Below are positions 45,601 to 52,730 of a DNA stretch of 64,000 bases, piece by piece. The position numbers and the translations under genes were made by a program. The stretch covers positions 1-64,000 of the forward strand of contig PJFC01000005.1 of assembly GCA_003574885.1 (NCBI GenBank), read 5' to 3'. The notes beneath the pieces are model-generated. The model was not told where the DNA came from. It did not search any database and worked only from the letters and a program-made list of their open reading frames with translations. Positions within the stretch are counted from its first letter, which is position 1, and every line of letters begins with the position of its first letter. The DNA is from Geobacter sp. Lineage in GTDB: Bacteria; Desulfobacterota; Desulfuromonadia; Geobacterales; Geobacteraceae.

Positions 45601-47314
45601 ATCCTACAGCGCCGCAGGTACCCGACATGACATGGACAAGCTGAACAACGTCTGCCTCGGCTGCCACAGTTCGGCCAGCGACACCGCAACACCCTTCGGC
45701 GACGGCAAGACACCCAAGCAGTATGCATGGGACGGCAGAAGCGTCGACGAACGCTACAGCCAGACGGGCACCACGCCCTGGGGTAAAATGAGCGGCAACA
45801 ATACAACCCCCAAAGCCAGCGTGACGAAGGCGTTTTCCGCCCACGGCAATGCCGCCAGCAACCAGCAGGGCTTTGCCCACAACACCCTCGATGCAGCCAC
45901 GGAGGCGTGGACGAACAGCACCGGTACGGGTAAGGTCCTCTGCTACGATTGCCATAACTCCCACGGTTCCAAGGTGGCCGGCGTAACCAGCAGCTACTCC
46001 AGCGCCACGGGCCGGAAGCATGGCGCTATTCTGAAGGACACGACGGCCGGCCAGGCAGGATATTCTGTCACCTACAAACCGGCAGCGGGCGGTTCAACCG
46101 CAGACAAAAACGTCTACAATCCGGGAGCGGGACTCTGCTTCGATTGTCACCAGACCGCCAGTGCGGGAACGACACCATGGGGGTACGGCACCTACGGCGC
46201 CTCCAAGGCCATCCTCGGCTACTGGGATACCCCTTATTTCGGTGCGGCTGGTGGCACCTTCCCGTCTACCCAGCGCTACACCTATAAGGCGGGGACTGCC
46301 AATGCCAAGAACGCCAATGCTGGCGGTCACTTCGGTGCATCTACGACCCTCGACAATCCTCCCGACGCCGCCCACCAGATCGGTGGCCTCTGTACGCCCT
46401 GCCACGATCCCCACGGCGTCACCAAGAATACGACGCTGGTCAGCGACCAGAATTACGCGGTGCCGCTGTTGAAGGGGACCTGGGTCACCTCGTTCTACCA
46501 GGAGGATCGGACTCCCTCAACTACCAACGAGAAGCGGGGTGGCGGCAGCAAACAGGCAATTATGCCCGGTGGCAGTATTCCGGCGTACCACATCGACCAG
46601 AACACGCTGCAGGCCAACAAGGCCTCGGTAGCCCAGAACTCGACGGACACCAACCTTGCCTGGACGTGGGGAACCAACGGGACTTCGCTCAATACCCTGA
46701 CCGACGCCCAGTTTGCCGGGCTATGCACCAACTGTCACTCCAAGGCGAATCTCGCTCCCAAGGCGGGGCAGAATGTGGTGCCTGACGCCTGGAAATCGCG
46801 GTCGAGGATTCACGGCACGGTCGAAGGGTGGGCGACCACGAATGCTACTAATGACAAGAACGCCAGCAACGCAGTTCATGCGTACACCTGCTCCAAGTGC
46901 CACACGCCGCATAACTACCGTCTGCCGCGACTTATGGTGACCAACTGTCTCAACTTCACGCATCGCGGAAAGGTTGTTTCAGGCGGGAGCGTCGCTCCAA
47001 CCCCGGTGAATGGGGCTACTACGGCCGGCAATCAGATGTCTACCATTTATTCTACCGGCAATGGAGCCGGTCGTTTCCCCGGTGGCGGTGCACGATACAA
47101 TGGGACTAGGTCAATCAGTTCTAGCAGCAGTAGCGCCCATTATCCCGGCCCCTGGTTCTTTGGTACGGTGTCGGATACTAATAGTCAAACTCCTCCCTCT
47201 GATGCGTCGCCTCTTTCCTACACAACGTATTGTCATGATGCTACCACCGCCGGGCGCACCGGCGGGGCAACCTATCCGAACAGCCAGCTATGGAACAGTA
47301 AAACTCCATGGTAA
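42617..47314 (+). CDS. Multidomain extracellular 11-heme cytochrome, copy B
   Basis: 1,565 residues from ATG 42617, after AAGGA; it aligns with the start of copy A (AKKIRGMNLWVKVGL). The N-terminal part differs from copy A. Three repeats of about 100 residues each contain ILLWD/AIFD/AMFD, then PxGW, and end in His-rich HTHT, HNHG or THTH, similar to tail-collar-type domains. Three IPT/TIG domains follow (residues about 370-640), then the same beta-sandwich and 11 CXXCH hemes (residues about 800-1440). The stretch 45161-46488 is identical in DNA to copy A. A VHPC peptide gene follows 99 bases downstream. Surface-exposed electron-transfer protein; the collar-like repeats suggest binding or trimerisation. 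Confidence 0.9.
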   Translation: MGKAMAKKIRGMNLWVKVGLIVMSTLLATIVMYQEKPVKAASGDVILLWDTANGAVPAGWTSISSVAGDAFYGVFPRAAASYGAATAGSDTHTHTLTYSSVTNGAAGQYAAGTGITAASTTHTHTWAAPTMTTVDHKPPFKNLLFIKASNPTTIPANVIAIFDTASLPSGWTHYTALDNNYLRGYSDNATGGAATHNHGTTVAVTSGASSGTTNANPGGSTGVASHTHTIAVASNAFTADNNAPPYVNVVFAYNSSGGATTIPIGLIAMFDAAPTGGWTVISNAVPYTNNLLVGSTTPGGTGGTATFNHGGSKVFTSGAPSATISNSTTGTAGTASRTHTHQVTYTISSVSSYPLYRDVILAKRTVTPPTLSTPLNPTGGIQGATLNVVITGTNFQGGATASFSGSGITVNSTTFNSSAQLTVNISIDPAATTGAGDVTVTNPDGGSATSTGAFTVNAAPAPTVTSTSPNSMTQGAGPTTVTITGTNFLNGATVAVSGTGITLGAVTYVNATTLTVPVTIAAGATTGARNVTVTLPGGQTGTGTGVFTVNAPAPPTVTSTSPNTMSQGTGPTTVTITGTNFTGAMAVSFNDANITLGAFTVVNATTITIPIAVAPATTTGAKNVSVTTPGGTATGTGVFTVTAGTCTANAPTVTLSSNANVQPGQQAVYTLSVTNNDSAFCGSTTFTIAIGTETGNTTSFVLPSVLGSATTGVLAPGATYNTTLTVKAQASAVGGNNLTSAVNVSGSGHTTQSDSVTTFVATAWANNPLLHNSTNATNSSKSTSYWNANGGWGLPGTKYGAFDCTTCHITGSTNISRIKVSVTPPDATTFPGSAVLFKSKTTENDATNPSFGVYSAAITNSTKICEVCHSQTWYHKQNMAAVVSHENQAKEVDCISCHKHNQGFKAIGGCTICHKFVQRGDRTAVMSQFSSGNSHHLQGGTVTDQQCYQCHWEANSDGTVNVKYHGGSLKTGSTVDLVVYQAGARPTSVSAATFISYSAAGTRHDMDKLNNVCLGCHSSASDTATPFGDGKTPKQYAWDGRSVDERYSQTGTTPWGKMSGNNTTPKASVTKAFSAHGNAASNQQGFAHNTLDAATEAWTNSTGTGKVLCYDCHNSHGSKVAGVTSSYSSATGRKHGAILKDTTAGQAGYSVTYKPAAGGSTADKNVYNPGAGLCFDCHQTASAGTTPWGYGTYGASKAILGYWDTPYFGAAGGTFPSTQRYTYKAGTANAKNANAGGHFGASTTLDNPPDAAHQIGGLCTPCHDPHGVTKNTTLVSDQNYAVPLLKGTWVTSFYQEDRTPSTTNEKRGGGSKQAIMPGGSIPAYHIDQNTLQANKASVAQNSTDTNLAWTWGTNGTSLNTLTDAQFAGLCTNCHSKANLAPKAGQNVVPDAWKSRSRIHGTVEGWATTNATNDKNASNAVHAYTCSKCHTPHNYRLPRLMVTNCLNFTHRGKVVSGGSVAPTPVNGATTAGNQMSTIYSTGNGAGRFPGGGARYNGTRSISSSSSSAHYPGPWFFGTVSDTNSQTPPSDASPLSYTTYCHDATTAGRTGGATYPNSQLWNSKTPW
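45161..46488 (+). repeat. 1,328-bp apparently perfect direct repeat, copy B
   Basis: Partner of 11185-12512, same orientation, offset 33,976 bases. Recombination between the two would delete about 34 kb holding the glycosylation-type cluster and the whole GeoRSP unit, leaving one hybrid cytochrome gene. Confidence 0.9.
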
Positions 47315-47360
47315 TGGTAATGGGTGTTGCCAGGTTGGAGTTAGATTTGGATATTGCGAT

Positions 47361-47413
47361 CGTGGAGTCAGAACCGTGCACGAAAACCTAACGTGCGGAA
47401 AGGAGATAAACCG
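47361..47413 (+). promoter_or_regulatory. Conserved leader before the VHPC peptide, copy B
   Basis: Matches 13401-13453: GTGGAGTCAGAACC, a stem in which GCACG pairs with CGTGC across AAAACCTAA, then GTGCGGAAAGGAGAT and AACCG. The loop sequence differs from copy A while the pairing is kept, which hints at a selected RNA structure. Confidence 0.4.
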
Positions 47414-47476
47414 ATGAAAAAGCAAACCTACACGAAACCGAAGGTGGTTGGTTCAGCGAATGTGCATCCCTGCTAA
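47414..47476 (+). CDS. 20-residue YxxP...VHPC peptide, candidate RiPP precursor (copy B)
   Basis: Encodes the same peptide as 13454. The DNA differs at Tyr6, Val12, Gly13, Ala15, Asn16, Val17 and Pro19 codons, all silent. Since the peptide DNA has diverged while the protein has not, it was not copied together with the perfect 1.3-kb repeat and is under purifying selection. Strong AAAGGAGAT ribosome site; terminator 22 bases after the stop. The position directly behind an extracellular cytochrome in both copies suggests that the product works with, or is presented by, that cytochrome. Confidence 0.7.
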   Translation: MKKQTYTKPKVVGSANVHPC

Positions 47477-47498
47477 ATAAGGTGCGCCATGTTGTGTC

Positions 47499-47530
47499 AG
47501 AGGTGGAGCCTAATTGGTTCCACCTCTTGT
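47499..47530 (+). terminator. Intrinsic terminator after peptide copy B
   Basis: AGAGGTGGA pairs with TCCACCTCT around a partly paired loop, followed by TGTTATT. Same position as the terminators behind the other two peptide genes. Confidence 0.75.
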
Positions 47531-47572
47531 TATTCCTGGCTATCTCGGAATGTTCGCTTTATTTGGAAATCT

Positions 47573-47613
47573 GATGAAAAAGGCCAGGGGAATCCCCCCG
47601 GCCTTTTTTCATC
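47573..47613. terminator. Bidirectional terminator
   Basis: GATGAAAAAGGCC and GGCCTTTTTTCATC form a stem over a G/C-rich middle, with A-runs on one side and T-runs on the other. It serves the convergent peptide (+) and DUF362 (-) genes. Confidence 0.85.
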
Positions 47614-47628
47614 ATTGGCAGCTTTCAG

Positions 47629-48735
47629 CTAAATTCTCACTAGCTCATACTTCCGCGTTCCCAGCCCGATCTTTTCCCCATGCTCCAGCTGGATCTCCCA
47701 GTCGATATCCGGGTGGACGCCGCGGAACTTGTCTCCTCCTGGCTCCAGGCCGCTGGTGAGGGCCGTATCCGGGTTGCCTCGTGCGGCATTCACTAAATCG
47801 GCACAGGCCTGGTCGAGAGCGACCGGGTCGATTGAGGCGCAGATGCCGATGTCGTTGACGATGGGGGCATCTGCGTGGCCGTAACAGTCGCAGGCGGGGG
47901 ATACCTGGGTAATGAAGTTGATGAACAGGGACTTGTGCTCTTTTCCCCGGACAGCTCCCAGGGCGAATTCGCTCATCTTCTTCATGACCAGGGGAGCGGC
48001 CTCGTTCCACTGGATGTTGATAGCCTTGACCTGGCAGGTGGTGATGCAGCGGCCGCAGCCGGTGCACTTGTCAGCGTCGATCCGGGCTTTCCCTTCGATG
48101 ATAGTTATGGCGTCGTGGACGCAGGCTTTGAGGCAGAGGGCGCAACCGGTGCAGAACTTTTCCGCCACCTTGGGGGCGACGTTGGAGTGCTGGGTCAGCT
48201 TCCCCTGCCGGCTGGCGCATCCCATGCCGAGGTTTTTCAGCGCGCCGCCAAACCCGGTCAGTTCATGGCACTTGAAGTGGGAGACCGCCACGAGGGCGTC
48301 CGCTTCCACGATCTCAGCTCCGATTTCTACGCTCTGAAGCAGTTCGCCGGGAATGGAGACCTTGACTGCAGTGTGGCCGCGCAGTCCGTCGCTCATGATG
48401 AGGGGGGCACCGACCACCGCGTAGGCAAAGCCGTTCTCGATGGCGCAGGCGAGGGCCGAAACAGCCTCTTTCCGTTCCCCCGGATAGAGGGTGGATGAGT
48501 CGGTCAGGAAAGGGCTGGCACCGCAGTTTTTGAGCTCCTCCACCACCCGTCGGACGAAGATGGGACGGATGAAGGTATGGTTGCCACGCTCGCCGAAATG
48601 GACCTTTACGGCGACCAGGTCGCCGGGGACGACCCGTCCCTTGATGCCGCACTCCTGCATGAGCCGGCCGATCTTGCCGAACAGGTTTTCCTTGTGGCCG
48701 GCACGCATATCGGCGAAATAGACGTTGCTTGACAT
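47629..48735 (-). CDS. DUF362 protein with two [4Fe-4S] ferredoxin motifs
   Basis: 368 residues from the ATG at 48735, which has GGAGGAG upstream on the minus strand. The N-terminal 180 residues (VYFADMRAGHKENLFGKIGRL, VKVHFGERGNHTFIRP) are DUF362. Then CTGCALCLKACVHDAI and CTGCGRCITTCQVKAI bind two [4Fe-4S] clusters. The C-terminal part holds a conserved DCYGHADAPI and DPVALDQACADLV. Such proteins are cytoplasmic iron-sulfur proteins of uncertain role, common in anaerobes. No link to neighbours is evident. Confidence 0.85.
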   Translation of the reverse strand: MSSNVYFADMRAGHKENLFGKIGRLMQECGIKGRVVPGDLVAVKVHFGERGNHTFIRPIFVRRVVEELKNCGASPFLTDSSTLYPGERKEAVSALACAIENGFAYAVVGAPLIMSDGLRGHTAVKVSIPGELLQSVEIGAEIVEADALVAVSHFKCHELTGFGGALKNLGMGCASRQGKLTQHSNVAPKVAEKFCTGCALCLKACVHDAITIIEGKARIDADKCTGCGRCITTCQVKAINIQWNEAAPLVMKKMSEFALGAVRGKEHKSLFINFITQVSPACDCYGHADAPIVNDIGICASIDPVALDQACADLVNAARGNPDTALTSGLEPGGDKFRGVHPDIDWEIQLEHGEKIGLGTRKYELVRI

Positions 48736-48924
48736 GGGTACTCCTCCTTGAAAGCCTGGGTATGGGACCAGGGTCCGCGACCTTCTTTCATCGAACGCTA
48801 CCACATACCGGCGCCGTTTTCAACGGGGGAGAGGTGAGAGAGGAAGAAACTTTATTTGCGGTGAACGGAAAATGTGGTATCTATTTAATTAAGAATGAAG
48901 AACGCCGATACTACGGGAGCATCT

Positions 48925-49662
48925 ATGGCTGCAACGGCGAAGGGACGGGAACTCTGGATATTGGGGCTGGGGGGGCGGCCGGAACGGGGAGAAATCGTGG
49001 GGAGCTATCTGGCGGCTGCCGGCTATGGTTCCCGTATCGCGGAGTTTAATGAGTTGGCGGAGGGGCGGCCACTCGGGGTGGTGCTCGACCTGTCCTCCCA
49101 TTCTACTGATGGCTGGGGAATCCTTCTGTCAATGAAGAGCGATCCCGAGACCCGCGATATTCCTGTTCTTCCGGTGTTCCTCAGCGAAAAGGGGCGGGTC
49201 GGCGGAGTCTTCCCGGTATCGGGCTTCTTCACGCTGCCGCTGGAGGCTGACTATCTGGCGGAGCGGCTTGCGGTGCTGGGGCTCACCGAAGACGTGGAGG
49301 ATTATGACCTGCAGGCGCTCATCATATCACGCAAGGGCGAAGAGAAGGTTGCCAAGGCGATGGAGTCCCTCGGCTTTGAAGTTGTCAACGCCTACACCGG
49401 CAAGGAGGGGATGGCCCTCGCCACCACCGGCCGCCAGTACCTGATTTTCAGCACGCTCATGCTCCCTGACATGTCGGCCTTCGAGCTTCTCGACCGCTAC
49501 AGCCTCTATCCCCAAACGCGCAACATCCCCTTCTTCGTCCTCGTGAAGGACGGCATGAAGCTGGGGGAACGGGGCGCCATGAGCCGCCAGATCGAACATC
49601 TCGTCCGTAAGAAGGAACTTTCCCAGGAGGAGTTTCTCTCCTACCTGCGCCGGCGTGCCTGA
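48925..49662 (+). CDS. Protein with two degenerate response-regulator receiver domains
   Basis: 245 residues from ATG 48925 (GGGAG six bases upstream); ATG 48895 is an alternative. Residues about 8-115 resemble a receiver domain with a possible phospho-acceptor Asp (GVVLDLSSHSTDGWGILL) but without the usual acidic pair. Residues about 130-235 form a second receiver-like fold in which Ser sits where Asp is expected (LIFSTLMLPDMSAFELL). No output domain. Likely a phosphorylation-independent adaptor. The adjacent convergent gene is a GAF/sigma-54 activator, a possible partner. Confidence 0.65.
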   Translation: MAATAKGRELWILGLGGRPERGEIVGSYLAAAGYGSRIAEFNELAEGRPLGVVLDLSSHSTDGWGILLSMKSDPETRDIPVLPVFLSEKGRVGGVFPVSGFFTLPLEADYLAERLAVLGLTEDVEDYDLQALIISRKGEEKVAKAMESLGFEVVNAYTGKEGMALATTGRQYLIFSTLMLPDMSAFELLDRYSLYPQTRNIPFFVLVKDGMKLGERGAMSRQIEHLVRKKELSQEEFLSYLRRRA

Positions 49663-49732
49663 ATCCGGGACCGGGGATCATTGATCGGTAGAAGATATCT
49701 TGCTTTTCTGATCCCCAACCCAGGTTGCTGCC

Positions 49733-52543
49733 TTAGATTTTCACCGTCTTGTAGAGAAAATTCTTGAATTTGAAGAACCGTTTTCGCTCTTCCTCATCCC
49801 CGTTCACGTCGCCGCTGATTGCCTTGAGATGGCGGGCGATCTGGGGCATCCCCTTGCCGGCCCTTCCCCTGCTCTGTTCGATGACGAGCCGTACCACGTC
49901 CCGTGAAATCATGTTGCGCGAATAGGGTTCGTAGACCGCTGTCCAGAAATCCTTTCCCTTGTCGATGTCAGCCAGAATTTCTCCTGCCACCTGCTCATTG
50001 AGGGTTGCTGCCGCCAGGGGGAGCGTCTCCCGTATCCCGTCCCGGATGGCCCGGCGGATATCGTCTCCCGTCACCACCATTCCCTTGCGGAAGAAGAGCG
50101 CCCGCAGGAGGATGCTCCGCAGTTCCCGGATATTCCCTTCATAACTGTGGCCGACGAGCACCTGTTTCGCTTCGTCAGACAGGGAGGGTGGCTCGTCACG
50201 GGCATCGTCCTTCCCGCGGTAGGTGCGGTAAAGCTTGCCGAGGAAGTGGACTGCCAGGTCCGGGATGTCTTCGCGCCGTTCGTTGAGGGAAGGGACCTGC
50301 ATGGACAGCTCGGAAAGGCGGTGGTAGAGGTCTTCCCGGAAATTCCCCTTCGCGATCTCCTCCCGCAGGTTCCTGTTGGTAGCGGCGACCAGAAGGACCC
50401 TGCTGTAGCGCTCCAGGTTGTCCCCCAGGCGGACGAAGCCGCCATTGTCCAGGAAACGGAGCAGCTGCACCTGGGTTTTCGGGTCGGCGTCGCCGATTTC
50501 ATCAAGGAAGACGACTCCTCCGCCCGCTTCTTCCAGGATTCCCTTCCGGTCGCTGTAGGCGCCGGTGAAGGCACCCTTCTTGTGGCCGAACAGTTCCGAA
50601 TAGGTCAGTTCGCCGCTGTATGCCGCGATGTTGGTCTTTTTCACCGGGAGTTCGCCGGTCGGATTGATCTCGGACCGGTACATCTCGTTAAGTTTGTTAT
50701 AGAGGTTGTTGAAGAAAAACTCCTTGCCGGCGCCGGTCTGGCCGAGGACGAGTATGGATGGAAGGCCGATGGTCGCTTCCTGGAGAACGTTCTTGCTCCA
50801 GAGGGTGATCCGGTTGAAGAGCGGCACCGACACCGTGTTTATGAAGTCGACGATCTCTTGGGCCTTGCGGCTGTTGCCGATGATGTTGCCGAGCCGGTAG
50901 GAGGAGACGTGAGGGTCCTTGTAGGCAACGTCTGACTGGAGCCGTGTTACCTCGTCCTGGAGCCGCTCAATCCTCTGAAGGTCGGAGATGTGGCGGCTGG
51001 TCAGCCGTTCGATGATCTGGAGTATCCGCTTGTGCTCTTCGGTGAAGTAGGCCGGTTTCAGGGAGTTGAGGCAAACGACGGCGATCACCTCGTCGTCGCT
51101 TACCACCGGCACGGCGATTTCACTTTTGATGAGATCGTGCATGGAGCGGTGGAACCCTCCACGCTGCTGCTCTTCCTCAACGTGGGCAATGATCTTCGGC
51201 TGTTTTGCCCACGCCACGTAACCGGTCAAGCTCCGTTCGGCAGGCGCCAGATCGGGGCCGCCGATCCTGAAGGGGGGGATGTTTTTCTTCAGCCATTCCT
51301 TGCTTTTCGCGCCGACGATCGTACCGGTTTCATCCTCAACAACAAGCCATTTCCCCCCCTCACGCTCTGCGACGATCGCGATGCTGCCGGTGTCGGCGCC
51401 GATGAGTTCGGTTGCCTTGGAAAGGACCTTTGTCAGGAAAGGATGAAGTTCCTCGTTTCGTTCCCGGAGCAGTTCGGTGATTTCGGCGAGTACCTGTATC
51501 TCCAGGTGTTCACCGCCGATTTCGGTGATGACCCGCTCCACCATCTCCGCATGGGTCTGGAGAAGACCCATTTCGAAGTCGGAGAAGCGGTACTGTTCGT
51601 GGGTGAAGTAGTTGACGAGGCAAATGACCTTGCGGGTCTCCGGTTCGTAGCGAGGGACGACGTAGAGTGATCGTAGCGCCATTTGTTCGGTGAGAGCCCG
51701 CTTCTGCAAGGTGTGCTGGGTAAGGTCGGGGATGTAGAGGGGTCGCAGGAGGCGGTTGTCGGCAATGACCGCATCGTCCCCAAGGTAGGTGGCCATGAGG
51801 GATTTCCCCCGCTGGAGGTCGATTGCCCCCTGGGCGTCGTACTGAGCCTTCAGTTCCGGATCGTCCGAGTGACTTGCGAGGATTGCCAGGGCCCGGCTCC
51901 CTTCCGGACCGCTCACCGGTACAAGCACAGCTGCAAGTGAAAGACGGTCGATCAGCTGTACCGCCGAACGGACCATGAAGCCGGCAGCTTCACGTTTCTT
52001 GTATTCTTCAACCCGTCGGGCCAGGAGGAGCTGCTGGTGGTATTTACGCGCATGGTCGAGCCGGTCGGCTGCGGCCGAGACGAACTCTCCGAGCAGCGCC
52101 TTGCCGCGGGCCTGGATGACCTCGCCGGTTCGGTCGCTGTCGATGCAGACCACCCCGATGGATTTCCCCTGGCTGATGACGGGGAGGAGATAGGAGGCGG
52201 CGATGCCGAAACGCTCAGCCCAGTCCCTGTCCAGGGTCAGCCCGTGGCGGTGGGTGTCGCGAAACTCAGCCGGGTATTGGGAGACGAACACGCTTGAGAC
52301 CATGGCGTCGCTTGAGATGATGGGAAAGGTCTCCCCGCGGATTTCCGTTGACTGTGGCCCGGTAGCGTAAACGCAGGAGAGGGCGCCGCGGGTCAGGTCC
52401 TCAAGGTAGACCCGGAGCTGATCACGGCCCGTCACCAGTCTGGCTCCTTCCGCCACGGCGTGGAGCATCTCATCAAGATTCTCCTTGCCGAAGACGGCAA
52501 TCTTTTCCCTCAACTTGGCAAGGCGTGCCTGCACAGATTCCAT
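49733..52543 (-). CDS. GAF-domain sigma-54-dependent transcriptional activator
   Basis: 936 residues. Two or three N-terminal GAF domains (residues about 15-170, 190-340 and 350-510) should sense small ligands. A short linker leads to the AAA+ domain (about 580-810): Walker A LGQTGAGKE, the sigma-54-contacting GAFTGA in HKKGAFTGAYSD, Walker B GGVVFLDEIGD, and arginine-finger region NRNLREEIAKGNFREDLYHRL. The C-terminus has a helix-turn-helix-like segment (GKGMPQIARHLKAISGD) that is not a classical Fis domain. The upstream region (on the minus strand) contains a heptamer repeat array, so expression could be phase-variable. Targets unknown. Confidence 0.88.
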   Translation of the reverse strand: MESVQARLAKLREKIAVFGKENLDEMLHAVAEGARLVTGRDQLRVYLEDLTRGALSCVYATGPQSTEIRGETFPIISSDAMVSSVFVSQYPAEFRDTHRHGLTLDRDWAERFGIAASYLLPVISQGKSIGVVCIDSDRTGEVIQARGKALLGEFVSAAADRLDHARKYHQQLLLARRVEEYKKREAAGFMVRSAVQLIDRLSLAAVLVPVSGPEGSRALAILASHSDDPELKAQYDAQGAIDLQRGKSLMATYLGDDAVIADNRLLRPLYIPDLTQHTLQKRALTEQMALRSLYVVPRYEPETRKVICLVNYFTHEQYRFSDFEMGLLQTHAEMVERVITEIGGEHLEIQVLAEITELLRERNEELHPFLTKVLSKATELIGADTGSIAIVAEREGGKWLVVEDETGTIVGAKSKEWLKKNIPPFRIGGPDLAPAERSLTGYVAWAKQPKIIAHVEEEQQRGGFHRSMHDLIKSEIAVPVVSDDEVIAVVCLNSLKPAYFTEEHKRILQIIERLTSRHISDLQRIERLQDEVTRLQSDVAYKDPHVSSYRLGNIIGNSRKAQEIVDFINTVSVPLFNRITLWSKNVLQEATIGLPSILVLGQTGAGKEFFFNNLYNKLNEMYRSEINPTGELPVKKTNIAAYSGELTYSELFGHKKGAFTGAYSDRKGILEEAGGGVVFLDEIGDADPKTQVQLLRFLDNGGFVRLGDNLERYSRVLLVAATNRNLREEIAKGNFREDLYHRLSELSMQVPSLNERREDIPDLAVHFLGKLYRTYRGKDDARDEPPSLSDEAKQVLVGHSYEGNIRELRSILLRALFFRKGMVVTGDDIRRAIRDGIRETLPLAAATLNEQVAGEILADIDKGKDFWTAVYEPYSRNMISRDVVRLVIEQSRGRAGKGMPQIARHLKAISGDVNGDEEERKRFFKFKNFLYKTVKI

Positions 52544-52623
52544 AGATACCTCTGTTATGTTAACTGAGTAGTATTTTTACACACTGAGATACTTTAGGGG
52601 AAACAGAGGGGGATGTCAAGGGG

Positions 52624-52721
52624 GCTAGAGGCTAGAGGCTAGAGGCTAGAGGCTAGAGGCTAGAGGTGAAAGGTGAAAGGTGAAAGGTGAAAGGTGAAAG
52701 GTGAAAGGTGAAAGGTGAAAG
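52624..52721. repeat. Two fused heptanucleotide arrays (6x GCTAGAG, 8x GTGAAAG)
   Basis: Fourteen perfect 7-base units in a row: six GCTAGAG (52624-52665) then eight GTGAAAG (52666-52721). They lie 80-180 bases upstream of the sigma-54 activator start (minus strand) and 10 bases from the 3' end of the gene upstream. Slippage would change promoter spacing or the upstream 3' region without touching either reading frame. Confidence 0.95.
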
Positions 52722-52730
52722 GTGCGCGTC

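Noticed and set aside
52624-52721. CRISPR-like array
   Set aside because: The units are 7 bases with no spacers, and no cas genes are present. This is a simple heptamer repeat.
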